Positions 8,381 to 16,251 of a stretch of 64,000 nucleotides of DNA are shown piece after piece (the stretch's first letter is position 1; each line of letters opens with the position of its first letter). The notes under the pieces are model-generated. The model ran no database searches and was not told where the DNA came from. It worked only from the letters and a program-made list of their open reading frames with translations. The position numbers and the translations under genes are program-made. Source of the stretch: Ancylobacter aquaticus (lineage in GTDB: Bacteria; Pseudomonadota; Alphaproteobacteria; Rhizobiales; Xanthobacteraceae); contig NZ_SMFY01000001.1 in NCBI RefSeq assembly GCF_004339465.1, positions 1 to 64,000 of the forward strand. The letters run 5' to 3'.

Positions 8381-8845
8381 TCACTCGGCCGGCTTGCAGG
8401 TGCCGAAGGCGGTCAGCACCTTGCCGCCGGCCAGCGTGGTCAGCGTCGCCTCGGGCTTGGACGGCGAGAGCTCGATCGCCCAGGCGGCCATGTTGTCATT
8501 GCCGTCGAGGATCAGCGTGTCGCCATCGCCGATCACGCTCTGGATCGAGCTGATATGCGGCACGTTGTCGTCCGACACGCTGGCGATGATCTGCTCGCCG
8601 AAATGGATGAGGAAACGCGCCGGCAGGTCGATCGTGCCAAGTTCCGTCGAGGGCGCGCAGCCAGAGGCTTCGCAGACGAACACCTTCTCGAAGGAACAGG
8701 TAATCGGAGCGGGCAGCGTGTCCACCGCCGGGGCGGGCGGCGGCACGGCGGCGGAAGGCCCGGAGGCCGCGCCGGAGGAATCCTGTGCCTGCGCGGCGGC
8801 GAGGCCGAGGATCAGGCAAAGCGCGGTAGCGGCCGTCTTCAGCAT
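8381..8845 (-). CDS. Small exported protein of unknown function
   Basis: A 154-residue product with a clear Sec signal (MLKTAATALCLILGLAAAQA, cleavage near residue 20). A Pro/Ala-rich spacer follows, then a compact domain with three cysteines near its start (TCSFEKVFVCEASGC) that could form a disulfide. I do not recognise the family. The ATG at 8845 is chosen because the signal peptide begins there. It sits with two other small exported proteins and an L,D-transpeptidase (8.4-10.5 kb), which suggests but does not prove an envelope role. Confidence 0.7.
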   Translation of the reverse strand: MLKTAATALCLILGLAAAQAQDSSGAASGPSAAVPPPAPAVDTLPAPITCSFEKVFVCEASGCAPSTELGTIDLPARFLIHFGEQIIASVSDDNVPHISSIQSVIGDGDTLILDGNDNMAAWAIELSPSKPEATLTTLAGGKVLTAFGTCKPAE

Positions 8846-8888
8846 GGGAGTGCCCTGTGCGTGTCCGGAAGGAACGGAACGATGCGTC

Positions 8889-9248
8889 TCAATAGACCGG
8901 CGTGCGGCACGGCGGATAAGGCGGCGCGCCACAATAGCCCGGGCCGTAGGCAGGACGCGGCGGGGGCGGGTAATAGGCCGGCGGGGGCGGCGGAGGCGGC
9001 GCGTAATAATAGGTTTTCGGCTGGTTCGCGGCGGACGTCACCACCGAGCCGATGAGTGCTCCGGCCACCAGACCGCCGATCAGCGCCCCGGTCGAATTGC
9101 TTGCCTGGGCGGGCGGGCTCACCGCCAGCAGAGGCAGGGCGATGGCGATGGCCAGCGCCAGCCGCATCGTCCATCCCAGGACATTGGTGCCCAACACCTT
9201 CATGTTCAGCACCTGCGTGTCCAAGACTTTCATGCCGAAGACTTTCAT
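8889..9248 (-). CDS. Glycine-zipper, proline-rich exported protein with an N-terminal pentapeptide repeat
   Basis: From the ATG at 9248 the product is 119 residues. The first 25 residues are five imperfect pentapeptides (MKVFG, MKVLD, TQVLN, MKVLG, TNVLG). A hydrophobic signal segment MRLALAIAIALPLL ending in AQA follows. The mature part begins with a glycine zipper (GALIGGLVAGALIGSVV) and ends in a Pro/Tyr-rich tail with several Cys. If translation starts at the internal Met of the signal peptide (position 9167), the repeat is untranslated leader. AGAGG lies upstream of 9248 and GGGATGG upstream of 9167, so the start is not settled. The function is unknown; glycine zippers suggest membrane insertion or oligomerisation. 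Confidence 0.65.
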   Translation of the reverse strand: MKVFGMKVLDTQVLNMKVLGTNVLGWTMRLALAIAIALPLLAVSPPAQASNSTGALIGGLVAGALIGSVVTSAANQPKTYYYAPPPPPPPAYYPPPPRPAYGPGYCGAPPYPPCRTPVY

Positions 9249-9254
9249 GTCCGA
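9180..9254. repeat. Five tandem imperfect 15-bp repeats
   Basis: The 15-bp units start at 9180, 9195, 9210, 9225 and 9240. The last two are GACTTTCATGCCGAA and GACTTTCATGTCCGA; the others are more diverged. The period is five codons, so copy-number change keeps the frame. On the minus strand it encodes the pentapeptides at the N-terminus of the glycine-zipper protein. Confidence 0.8.
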
Positions 9255-9489
9255 CCTCTGCGATTCGCTGGCGTGACTATCGCGCGCGCCATGGCGCGCG
9301 GCAAGGGAAACGGCAAGGGAAACGATACGGCAAAGCGGGAGGTTCGGGGCCCGTGTTCGCCGGCCTTGCCACCGCGAAGCCTCGATTGTGTCGCACCGTG
9401 AAAACGGTTGGCGAACCAATCCACCGTTACCGCGTTGAGTCGAGCCCAGAGCCCGTCTCGGCGTCCGGGTGGAGATAGTGGAGGACGAA

Positions 9490-9813
9490 ATGCACAGACG
9501 AGGCTTCCTGCTCGGTCTCGCCAGCGTTTTGGCGGGCGCCAGCGCTGTGGGCGCGCTGCTCTCGCCGGCTCAGGCGACGGTACTGGGCCAGATCAAGGGT
9601 GTCGCCCCTGAAGGGCTCCCCGATATCGACGCTGCCGACGCCGAAACCGCCGGCCATACGCCGGACGGGACTGAGGTCGAGACCACCCAATGGGGACCTC
9701 CCGGTCCGCGACCGGGACGCCGCCACCGTCGGCGTCGGCGCAGACGGGTGTGCGCCGTGCGTCGTGACCGCTGGGGCCGGCCGGTGCGCCGTTGCTGGTA
9801 TGTCTACCGCTAG
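9490..9813 (+). CDS. Small exported protein with arginine-rich C-terminus
   Basis: A 107-residue product. The signal segment MHRRGFLLGLASVLAGASAV contains RRGFLL, compatible with Tat export, though Sec is possible. A short acidic linker is followed by GPRPGRRHRRRRRRR and a tail RRDRWGRPVRRCWYVYR, which is strongly basic with two Cys. I do not recognise a family. The start at 9490 is supported by GTGGAGG (9478-9484), 5 nt upstream. A GTG at 9469 would extend it by seven residues. The basic tail could bind cell-surface polyanions, but this is speculation. Confidence 0.7.
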   Translation: MHRRGFLLGLASVLAGASAVGALLSPAQATVLGQIKGVAPEGLPDIDAADAETAGHTPDGTEVETTQWGPPGPRPGRRHRRRRRRRVCAVRRDRWGRPVRRCWYVYR

Positions 9814-9843
9814 GACCTGATCTAGCCAGATTTGCGCGAAAGG

Positions 9844-9876
9844 CGGCCGCGACCGGATGTGTTTCCGTCGCGGCCG
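9844..9876. terminator. Strong hairpin between convergent genes
   Basis: CGGCCGCGAC (9844-9853) and GTCGCGGCCG (9867-9876) pair over 10 bp, with GGA/TCC pairing inside. It lies between the Arg-rich exported gene (+) and the L,D-transpeptidase (-). It has no long U-tract, so it may be a bidirectional Rho-assisted terminator. Confidence 0.55.
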
Positions 9877-9934
9877 TTCAGTTCGTGGGCCGATAGCGTC
9901 GCGACATCGGGGTCCGAATGTCGCGCTCGGCACA

Positions 9935-10504
9935 CTAGATGATCTCGATGACCGTCGCTTGGTTGAGGCGCGCCAGCAGCCGGCGCAGATCAGCCGGGCG
10001 GAAGGCGACGCAGCCCGCCGTCGGCTCGAAGGCGCCCCGGGCGATGTGCATAAAAACGGCGGAACCGCGCCAGGCACGGCGGGGGCAGCTATTGTAGTCA
10101 AGCACCACGACCAGATCGTAAAGCCCGTCTTCTCGCCACATCTCCTCGTGCGAGGCACCCACCGGCAGCCTTACCAGGCAATTGTAACGGCCGTCGCGGG
10201 GATCGTCGCACCAGCCGTCCCCACGACGGGTACGCAGCGCGGGCAGGCCGGTAATGGGGCGCGGAACGCGATCGGCCCGGTAGCGAACCTCGCGCGCATG
10301 CCAGATTCCCCTCGGCGTGGCGCCGTCGCCCTCGCGTTTGTCCGCGCGGATGCCGGCCCGCCCCAGCGCGACGGGAACCGCGCGGCCATCGAGTATGAGC
10401 CATCCATGCTGGCGGGCCTGACCGGCCGGGCGCAGGACGACTCGAAGGCGGGAGGCAAAGCGTGATTTCCCGTGCGTTTCTGTACGAAGGGTCTTCTTCT
10501 TCAC
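9935..10504 (-). CDS. L,D-transpeptidase family protein (YkuD-like)
   Basis: The YkuD catalytic motif reads HIARGAFEPTAGC, giving His153 and Cys165 of a 189-residue product. This family forms 3-3 peptidoglycan crosslinks or anchors proteins to the wall. A Thr replaces the common Ser two residues before the Gly-Cys, as in related short rhizobial proteins. No signal peptide is visible with the GTG start at 10504, which I chose because homologues start 15-20 residues before the LRVVLRPAG segment. An ATG at 10609 is possible but lengthens the N-terminus with low-complexity sequence. It is divergent from the response regulator at 10707. Confidence 0.75.
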   Translation of the reverse strand: MKKKTLRTETHGKSRFASRLRVVLRPAGQARQHGWLILDGRAVPVALGRAGIRADKREGDGATPRGIWHAREVRYRADRVPRPITGLPALRTRRGDGWCDDPRDGRYNCLVRLPVGASHEEMWREDGLYDLVVVLDYNSCPRRAWRGSAVFMHIARGAFEPTAGCVAFRPADLRRLLARLNQATVIEII

Positions 10505-10706
10505 GCCATTTCCGTTCACGATCACGTCACGAAGCGGCAGCACCTTCGTCTCGCAAGGGCGCAACGCTTGCCGAATGCCCTTCGCCTGCCTACTCGGGAC
10601 ATACGGCATTTCACTCCAGCCTTGCGTGAGAGTGGACGCGCGAGGCGCCATGAACAAGGGCTTCGGCCAGCGGCCACTCGGGAACGCAGATATTCGGGAA
10701 AGCGAT

Positions 10707-11393
10707 ATGGCGAACGCTCTGCGAGTTTTGGTGGTCGACGACGACAAGGATCTGCGCGAGGCGCTGGTCGAGCAGCTCTCGCTCTATGACGAGTTCGAGG
10801 TGGTTTCCGTCGACAGCGCGACGGCCGCCATCAGCGAGGTGGAGACGACGCGGGTCGATCTCATGCTGATGGATGTCGGCCTTCCGGACAAGGACGGTCG
10901 CGAGGCGGTGCGCGTGATGCGGCAGAACGGCTTCAAGGCGCCGGTCATCATGCTTACCGGCCACGATACCGACAGCGACACGATCATGGGGCTGGAAGCC
11001 GGCGCCAATGACTATGTCGCCAAGCCCTTCCGCTTCGCCGTGCTGCTCGCCCGCATCCGGGCACAGATGCGCTCGCATGAGGCGAGCGAGGATGCGGTCT
11101 TCACCATCGGCCCCTATACGTTCCGGCCCGGTGCCAAGATGCTGGTGACAGAACGCAACTCCAAGATTCGCCTCACCGAGAAGGAAACGGCCATACTTCG
11201 CTACCTCTACCGGGCTGGAAAAAAGCCGGTGGCGCGCGAAATACTGCTGCAGGAAGTCTGGGGCTATAATTCGGGCGTGACGACTCATACCCTTGAGACG
11301 CATATATATCGCCTGCGCCAGAAGATTGAGAAGGACCCGTCCCACCCCAGCCTGCTTGCCACCGAGGCTGGGGGGTACAAATTGCTGCCCTGA
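10707..11393 (+). CDS. OmpR/PhoB-family two-component response regulator
   Basis: A 228-residue protein. The receiver domain (about 5-120) has acidic residues Asp11/Asp12, phospho-acceptor Asp56 (LMDVGLP), Thr84 and Lys106 (VAKPF). A C-terminal winged helix (about 130-225) carries TLETHIYRLRQKIE. The ATG at 10707 is preferred because MANALRVLVVDDD is the normal receiver start; an upstream frame from 10575 lacks similarity. No sensor kinase is adjacent, so the partner is elsewhere. A cNMP-binding protein follows 42 bp downstream. The regulon is not evident from the sequence. Confidence 0.9.
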   Translation: MANALRVLVVDDDKDLREALVEQLSLYDEFEVVSVDSATAAISEVETTRVDLMLMDVGLPDKDGREAVRVMRQNGFKAPVIMLTGHDTDSDTIMGLEAGANDYVAKPFRFAVLLARIRAQMRSHEASEDAVFTIGPYTFRPGAKMLVTERNSKIRLTEKETAILRYLYRAGKKPVAREILLQEVWGYNSGVTTHTLETHIYRLRQKIEKDPSHPSLLATEAGGYKLLP

Positions 11394-11435
11394 CAGGCCG
11401 ATTGATTCGTCCTGCCTTGGAGTTTCGCCCGCCGA

Positions 11436-11921
11436 ATGTCCATCGAGGACGACATCGCCTTTCTGGAACGTGTGCCGACGCTCGCATTGATGGGGCGTGA
11501 GGCTTTGCGCGTTATCGCCATCAGCGTCGAGCATTTCGCGCTGGCGCGTGGGCAGGTGCTTTTCCACGAGGGGGAGCCGGCCGATTGCGCCTATGTGGTG
11601 CAGGACGGCAGCCTGCGGGTCGCGCCGGACGACCCGCACCTGGCGGCGCGGCCGGGCCAGAGCGCCCGCGTCGGCGAAGGGGCGCTGATCGGCGAGATGG
11701 CGCTGCTGACCGAGACGCGGCGGCCCGCCACCGCCACCGCGCTGGAGCCGGCGGAGGTCCTGCGCATCCCCCGCAACGTGTTCCTGCGCACGCTGGAAAG
11801 CTACCCCGACGCCGCCCGCGAGCTGACGCAGCGGCTGAGCGAGCGGGTGTCGGCGACGCTGGCCGATCTCGACCGGGTGCGCGAGCGGCTGGAGGCGATC
11901 GAGGACGCGCGGCGGCCATGA
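11436..11921 (+). CDS. Cyclic-nucleotide-binding (Crp-like) domain protein without HTH
   Basis: A 161-residue protein with one cNMP-binding beta-roll (FHEGEPADCAYVVQDGSLRV and GEGALIGEMALL). A helical C-terminus replaces the DNA-binding domain of Crp/Fnr, so it is a sensor or adaptor rather than a transcription factor. The phosphate-binding-cassette segment GEMALLTETRRPATATA has the Arg expected for nucleotide binding. It is probably in one transcript with the response regulator upstream. Its stop overlaps the arfB start (ATGA). Confidence 0.82.
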   Translation: MSIEDDIAFLERVPTLALMGREALRVIAISVEHFALARGQVLFHEGEPADCAYVVQDGSLRVAPDDPHLAARPGQSARVGEGALIGEMALLTETRRPATATALEPAEVLRIPRNVFLRTLESYPDAARELTQRLSERVSATLADLDRVRERLEAIEDARRP

Positions 11922-12346
11922 TTCCGGTCACGCCACGGATTTGGCTGGACGAGGACGAGATCGAGGAAACCTTCGTCCGGGCCTCCGGTCCCGGCGGCCA
12001 GAACGTCAATAAAGTGTCGAGCGCGGTGCAGCTGCGCTTCGACGTGCGCGGCTCCAAGACCCTGGCCGATCACGTCAAGGAGCGCCTGTCCCGGCTCGCG
12101 GGGCGGCGCCTTACCAAGGATGGCGTGCTCGTCCTAGTGGCCCAGCGCTACCGGACGCAGGAGCAGAATCGCGCCGATGCGCTGGCCCGGCTGGTGGAGC
12201 TGGTGCGCGAGGCGGCGATCGTGCCGATCACCCGGCGCCCGACCCGCCCGACATTGGGCTCGAAGATCCGCCGGCTGGAGGGCAAGGCCAAGCGCGCCGG
12301 CGTCAAATCGCTGCGCCGCGACCGGCCCGGCGGGCCTGACGAGTAG
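11918..12346 (+). CDS. arfB: Alternative ribosome-rescue factor (ArfB-like, GGQ domain)
   Basis: A 142-residue peptidyl-tRNA hydrolase that releases nascent chains from ribosomes stalled on non-stop mRNA. The catalytic GGQ is at 26-28 in RASGPGGQNVNKV. The length and the basic C-terminal tail (KAKRAGVKSLRRDRP) match ArfB/YaeJ, where the tail enters the empty mRNA channel. There is no codon-recognition domain, unlike RF1/RF2. The start overlaps the previous stop by four bases. Confidence 0.93.
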   Translation: MIPVTPRIWLDEDEIEETFVRASGPGGQNVNKVSSAVQLRFDVRGSKTLADHVKERLSRLAGRRLTKDGVLVLVAQRYRTQEQNRADALARLVELVREAAIVPITRRPTRPTLGSKIRRLEGKAKRAGVKSLRRDRPGGPDE

Positions 12347-12365
12347 GCGCTACGAGATTGACCCC

Positions 12366-12614
12366 TCAGAAATCGGTCGCGATTCCCTTCACTTCCCAGT
12401 CGCCATAGCGCACCGGCTCAGGTCCGTTGCGGCCGTCGATCTCCTTCGGGGAGGCAAGCGGGGCGGCGGCGGCGCGACGGGCGGCGGCCTCGGCCAGCGC
12501 CCGCTCGGCGGCTGGAGAGAGCGGCCGGTGCGGGGCCGGTGCATCGCTGGGGCCGGACGGGCCCGCGAGGGAAACGGTCGGATCGGCGGGCACGCGGGGA
12601 TCGCTCTGGCTCAT
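12366..12614 (-). CDS. Succinate dehydrogenase assembly factor 4-like protein (DUF1674)
   Basis: An 82-residue protein. Its C-terminal block GRNGPEPVRYGDWEVKG and terminal DF are the DUF1674/SdhAF4 signature. Eukaryotic SdhAF4 binds flavinylated SdhA and promotes complex II assembly. The N-terminal half is disordered Pro/Ala-rich sequence. The ATG at 12614 is chosen; the open frame upstream lacks family similarity. It is convergent with arfB (19-bp gap) and divergent from htpX. Confidence 0.85.
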   Translation of the reverse strand: MSQSDPRVPADPTVSLAGPSGPSDAPAPHRPLSPAAERALAEAAARRAAAAPLASPKEIDGRNGPEPVRYGDWEVKGIATDF

Positions 12615-12778
12615 GCGCCATTGGAACCACCCGCTGCGCGCCCGCGTCAAGCCTCCCGCGCAAGCCACCGCCCTCGCCGCCCCGCCAGCGCGCCGCGAGC
12701 GCAATCTTGCGCGGCCGGGCGGCGCTTCCCATTTCCATGCCGGACCTGCCGTAAGGTGCGGCGCGTGACGAGGGACAG

Positions 12779-13744
12779 ATGAACTATTTCCGTACGGCGA
12801 TCCTGCTCGCGGGCATGACGGCGCTGTTCATGGGCGTCGGCTTCATGATCGGCGGCCAGGGCGGCATGATGATCGCGCTGCTGGTCGCGGCCGGCATGAA
12901 TGTGTTCAGCTACTGGAATTCCGACCGCATGGTGCTGTCCATGTACGGCGCCCGCGAGGTCGACCGTGCCAGCGCGCCGGATTATTACGGGATGGTGGAA
13001 GAGCTCGCCGCCCGGGCGCAGCTGCCCATGCCGCGCGTCTACATCATGGACAACCCGCAGCCCAATGCCTTCGCCACCGGCCGCAACCCGCAAAATGCGG
13101 CCGTGGCCGCCACCACGGGACTGCTCAATTCGCTGTCGCGCGAGGAAGTCGCCGGCGTCATGGCGCATGAACTGGCGCATGTGAAGAACTACGACACGCT
13201 GACCATGACAATCACCGCCACGCTGGCGGGCGCCATTTCGATGCTGGCGAACTTCGCCATGATCTTCGGCGGAAACCGCAACAACAACAGCGGCTTCGGC
13301 ATCATCGGCACCATCGCCATGATGATCCTCGCCCCGCTCGCCGCCATGGTGGTGCAGATGGCGGTGTCGCGCTCGCGCGAATATGAGGCCGACAAGCTGG
13401 GCGCCCAGATCTGCGGCCAACCGATGTGGCTGGCCTCGGCGCTGGCGAAGATTTCCAATGCCGCGCACCAGGTGCCGAACATGCCGGCCGAGCACAACCC
13501 GGCCACCGCCCACATGTTCATCATCAACCCGCTGTCGGGCGAGCGGATGGACAGCCTGTTCTCCACTCACCCCGCCACCGAGAACCGCATCGCCGCGCTC
13601 CAGGCGCTGGCGCAGCAGATGGACGCGAGCGGTTATGCTCCGGCTTCGCCCGCCGCCGGCCGGCACGCCCCGGCAGCCGAAGCGCGCCCCTCCGGCAATG
13701 TGTGGGGGCGGGCCAAGGGGCCGCGCCGGGGACCCTGGGGCTGA
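12779..13744 (+). CDS. htpX: Membrane zinc metalloprotease HtpX
   Basis: A 321-residue inner-membrane M48 protease for quality control of membrane proteins. Two N-terminal transmembrane segments (about 5-25 and 28-45) and two more after the active site are visible. The zinc motif HELAH is at 130-134, and a third ligand Glu lies near residue 203 (SREYEADKL). The tail after residue 285 is Pro/Ala-rich and ends in basic residues. The start is immediately downstream of AGGGACAG. Confidence 0.95.
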   Translation: MNYFRTAILLAGMTALFMGVGFMIGGQGGMMIALLVAAGMNVFSYWNSDRMVLSMYGAREVDRASAPDYYGMVEELAARAQLPMPRVYIMDNPQPNAFATGRNPQNAAVAATTGLLNSLSREEVAGVMAHELAHVKNYDTLTMTITATLAGAISMLANFAMIFGGNRNNNSGFGIIGTIAMMILAPLAAMVVQMAVSRSREYEADKLGAQICGQPMWLASALAKISNAAHQVPNMPAEHNPATAHMFIINPLSGERMDSLFSTHPATENRIAALQALAQQMDASGYAPASPAAGRHAPAAEARPSGNVWGRAKGPRRGPWG

Positions 13745-13875
13745 GCGCGACCCGTCTCAGGGCATGAGCGCCCGTCGTGCGGGACGGGCTGACTCATTTT
13801 CGCCGGCCCTGCGCGCGCATCCGCTCGCCGCGCCGCTTGAAAAAGCCGCGCTTCGCAGCTATCAGAGCCGCGCGT

Positions 13876-13951
13876 GCCGCTTTAGCTCAGTTGGTAGAGC
13901 ATCGCATTCGTAATGCGGAGGTCGTCAGTTCGAGTCTGACAAGCGGCACCA
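13876..13951 (+). tRNA. tRNA-Thr (anticodon CGT)
   Basis: A 76-nt tRNA. Acceptor arms are GCCGCTT (13876-13882) and AAGCGGC (13941-13947), with an encoded ACCA end. The D-arm AGCTCAGTTGGTAGAGC is present. The anticodon loop TTCGTAA gives CGT, and the T-arm GTTCGAGTC is normal. It reads ACG codons. Confidence 0.95.
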
Positions 13952-14020
13952 TTTCTCCGCCCCGGCATCAACAGCCCGGCCGGCCCTCTCCGCAGAATCT
14001 TCATCTGGCCCACGCCCTCA

Positions 14021-14078
14021 TCCCCGCGTTTGATCGGGGGACCCAGCCTCCCTACGTCCTCCTGGCCTGAAGGCTGGG
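14021..14078. repeat. REP-like double hairpin downstream of tRNA-Thr
   Basis: Two adjacent inverted repeats: CCCCG (14022-14026) with CGGGG (14035-14039), and CCCAGCCT (14042-14049) with AGGCTGGG (14071-14078). The style resembles dispersed extragenic palindromes of alphaproteobacteria. It could also terminate tRNA-Thr transcription. Confidence 0.5.
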
Positions 14079-14122
14079 GTGGCCGGGTCGAGCACGGCCC
14101 GCCGGGAAAGTCCCACCATCCA

Positions 14123-14151
14123 ATTATATCGAACGATTTATGCGATATAAT
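14123..14151. promoter_or_regulatory. 9-bp perfect dyad upstream of yeiH, probable LysR-type target
   Basis: ATTATATCG (14123-14131) and CGATATAAT (14143-14151) are perfect inverted repeats with an 11-bp spacer, in an AT-rich island 60 bp upstream of the yeiH start. ATCGAACGAT occurs at 14128-14137 and again at 14159-14168, 31 bp apart (about three helical turns). This suits a LysR tetramer contacting two sites. Confidence 0.65.
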
Positions 14152-14211
14152 ACGCTGGATCGAACGATCATCCCCTGCGATTACAAGATTTGTCGCGAGG
14201 GGAGACGCAAC

Positions 14212-15249
14212 ATGGTCGCGCATATCGACACCGCCGAGGCGCCCCGGCCGGCTTGGGTCCGCCATGGCGCGATCCTGCCGGGCCTCGCGCTGACGGCCGG
14301 CATTGCCGGGCTCGCCTTCGCCCTGCGCCAGCTGCCCATGGTCGGCGTGCTGAGCCCGATGATCCTCGCCATCATGATCGGCATCGGCTTCCACAACCTC
14401 ATCGGCACGCCGGTGCGCGCCAAGCCCGGCGTCGCCTTCGCCATGCGGCGCATCCTGCGCGCGGCCATCGTGCTGCTGGGGCTGCAGCTCACCGCCGCGC
14501 AGATCGCCGAAGTGGGCGCCGCCGGCCTCGCGGTGATCGCCCTGGCACTGGTATCGACCTTCCTGTTCACCACCTGGCTCGGCCGGCTGATGGGGGTGGA
14601 GCGGGGGCTTGCCCAGCTCATCGCCGCCGGCACCTCGATCTGCGGCGCCTCGGCGGTGATAGCCACCAATACGGTAACGCGCGCGCCGGACGAAGATGTC
14701 GCCTACGCGGTGGCCTGCGTCACCGTCTTCGGCTCGGTGGCGATGTTCCTCTATCCGCTGCTCCCCGTGGTGCTCGGCCTCTCGCCGCATGCCTATGGGC
14801 TATGGGCCGGCGCCTCGATCCACGAAATCGCCCAAGTGGTGGCCGCCGCCTATCAGGGCGGGCCGGCAGCCGGCGAATTCGGCACCATCGCCAAGCTCTC
14901 GCGGGTGATGATGCTGGCGCCGATGGTGATCGGGCTTGGCCTGATGGCGGCCCGCCATGCCCGCCGGAACGGCCGCGATTCCGGCCGCGCCCGCCCACCC
15001 ATGCCCTGGTTCGTGCTCGGCTTCCTCGCCATGGTGGGGTTGAACAGCCTCATCACCCTGCCCACCGAGGTGAAGGCGGCGCTGGTGCTGGCAACGACCT
15101 TCATGCTCTCCATGGCGCTGGCGGCGATGGGGCTAGAAACCGACATCGCCAAGCTGCGCGCCAAGGGGCTGCGACCGTTTCTTCTCGGCTTCGCCGCGTT
15201 CGTCTTCATCGCCCTGTTCAGCCTCGCTCTGGTAAAGATGTTCGCCTGA
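14212..15249 (+). CDS. yeiH: YeiH/UPF0324 family membrane protein (putative sulfite/sulfate exporter)
   Basis: A 345-residue polytopic inner-membrane protein with roughly ten hydrophobic segments. Family hallmarks include [19 protein letters not shown] and [13 protein letters not shown]. YeiH homologues are linked to export of sulfonate-derived sulfite or sulfate; the substrate is not proven here. The ATG at 14212 follows GAGGGGAG, and the frame upstream lies in the operator region. The LysR gene 22 bp downstream is the usual YeiE-like partner. Confidence 0.88.
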   Translation: MVAHIDTAEAPRPAWVRHGAILPGLALTAGIAGLAFALRQLPMVGVLSPMILAIMIGIGFHNLIGTPVRAKPGVAFAMRRILRAAIVLLGLQLTAAQIAEVGAAGLAVIALALVSTFLFTTWLGRLMGVERGLAQLIAAGTSICGASAVIATNTVTRAPDEDVAYAVACVTVFGSVAMFLYPLLPVVLGLSPHAYGLWAGASIHEIAQVVAAAYQGGPAAGEFGTIAKLSRVMMLAPMVIGLGLMAARHARRNGRDSGRARPPMPWFVLGFLAMVGLNSLITLPTEVKAALVLATTFMLSMALAAMGLETDIAKLRAKGLRPFLLGFAAFVFIALFSLALVKMFA

Positions 15250-15271
15250 GCAAGGCCGAGGACGACGGTGG

Positions 15272-16174
15272 ATGACCCTGGAGCAGCTGCGCATCTTCGT
15301 TGCGGTAGCCGAGCGCGAGCACATCACGCAGGCGGCGAGGGATATCCACCTCACCCCCTCGGCGACCAGTGCCGCAGTCGCGGCGCTGGAGGCGCGCCAC
15401 GCGACACGCCTGTTCGACCGCGTCGGCCGGGGCATCGTGCTCACTGAGGCGGGGCGGCTGTTCCTGCCTGAGGCGCGCGCCGTGCTCGCCCGCGCCAGCG
15501 CCGCCGAGAAGGTGCTGGCCGATCTCGCCGGGCTGGTGCATGGAGCGCTGGCACTGGCCGGAAGCCAGACGGTGGCCAATTACTGGCTGCCGCCGCTGAT
15601 CGAGCGCTATCGCGGACGCTACCCCGGCGTGGCGGTCAGCCTCGTCATCGGCAATACGGACTTCGTCGCCGCTCTTGTGCAGGAAGGCGCCGCTGATCTC
15701 GGCTTCATCGAGGGTGATGTCGAGGCGCCCGTTCTGGTGGCGGCGCCGGTCGCCGCCGACGAGATGGTGCTGGTGGCGCCCGTGACGCATCCCTGGCACT
15801 GGCGCCCTCCCACCTCCACGGCCGAGCTGGCGGAAGGCCCCTGGGTGCTTCGCGAGCCGGGCTCGGGCACGCGCGCCATTTTTGAATCCTATCTCCAGGC
15901 GGCGGGCATCGCGCACGGCGCGCTGCGTGTCGTGCTGGAATACCCTTCCAACGAGGCGGTCCGGGCGGCGGTGGAAGCGGGAAGCGGCGTCACGGTGATC
16001 TCCCGCCGGGTGGTCGAGGGCTCCATCAGGGCCGGCACGATGGCGCTGATCGACTACCCCCTGCCGTCGCGCCCTTTTCTGTCGCTGCGCCATCGCGAAC
16101 GCTACGCCACCAAGGCGGCAGAGGCCTTTCTCGACCTGGCAGCGGCCCCGGCGGTGCGCGAAAACATCGGCTGA
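15272..16174 (+). CDS. LysR-family transcriptional regulator (YeiE-like)
   Basis: A 300-residue regulator. The N-terminal winged helix (2-60) includes ITQAARDIHLTPSATSAAVAALE. A periplasmic-binding-like effector domain runs from about residue 90 to the C-terminus. It is closest in style to CysB/CbbR/YeiE regulators that control sulfur or carbon genes. Placement directly after yeiH in the same orientation, with the dyad at 14123-14151, suggests that it controls yeiH. The effector is unknown. Confidence 0.87.
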   Translation: MTLEQLRIFVAVAEREHITQAARDIHLTPSATSAAVAALEARHATRLFDRVGRGIVLTEAGRLFLPEARAVLARASAAEKVLADLAGLVHGALALAGSQTVANYWLPPLIERYRGRYPGVAVSLVIGNTDFVAALVQEGAADLGFIEGDVEAPVLVAAPVAADEMVLVAPVTHPWHWRPPTSTAELAEGPWVLREPGSGTRAIFESYLQAAGIAHGALRVVLEYPSNEAVRAAVEAGSGVTVISRRVVEGSIRAGTMALIDYPLPSRPFLSLRHRERYATKAAEAFLDLAAAPAVRENIG

Positions 16175-16251
16175 AGGCGCAAGGCCCGGGCCGGCAAAAT
16201 GTCGCCACCCCGCACAGTTCGGCGTGGCGCCGCCTCGCGGGTCGAGGCACA

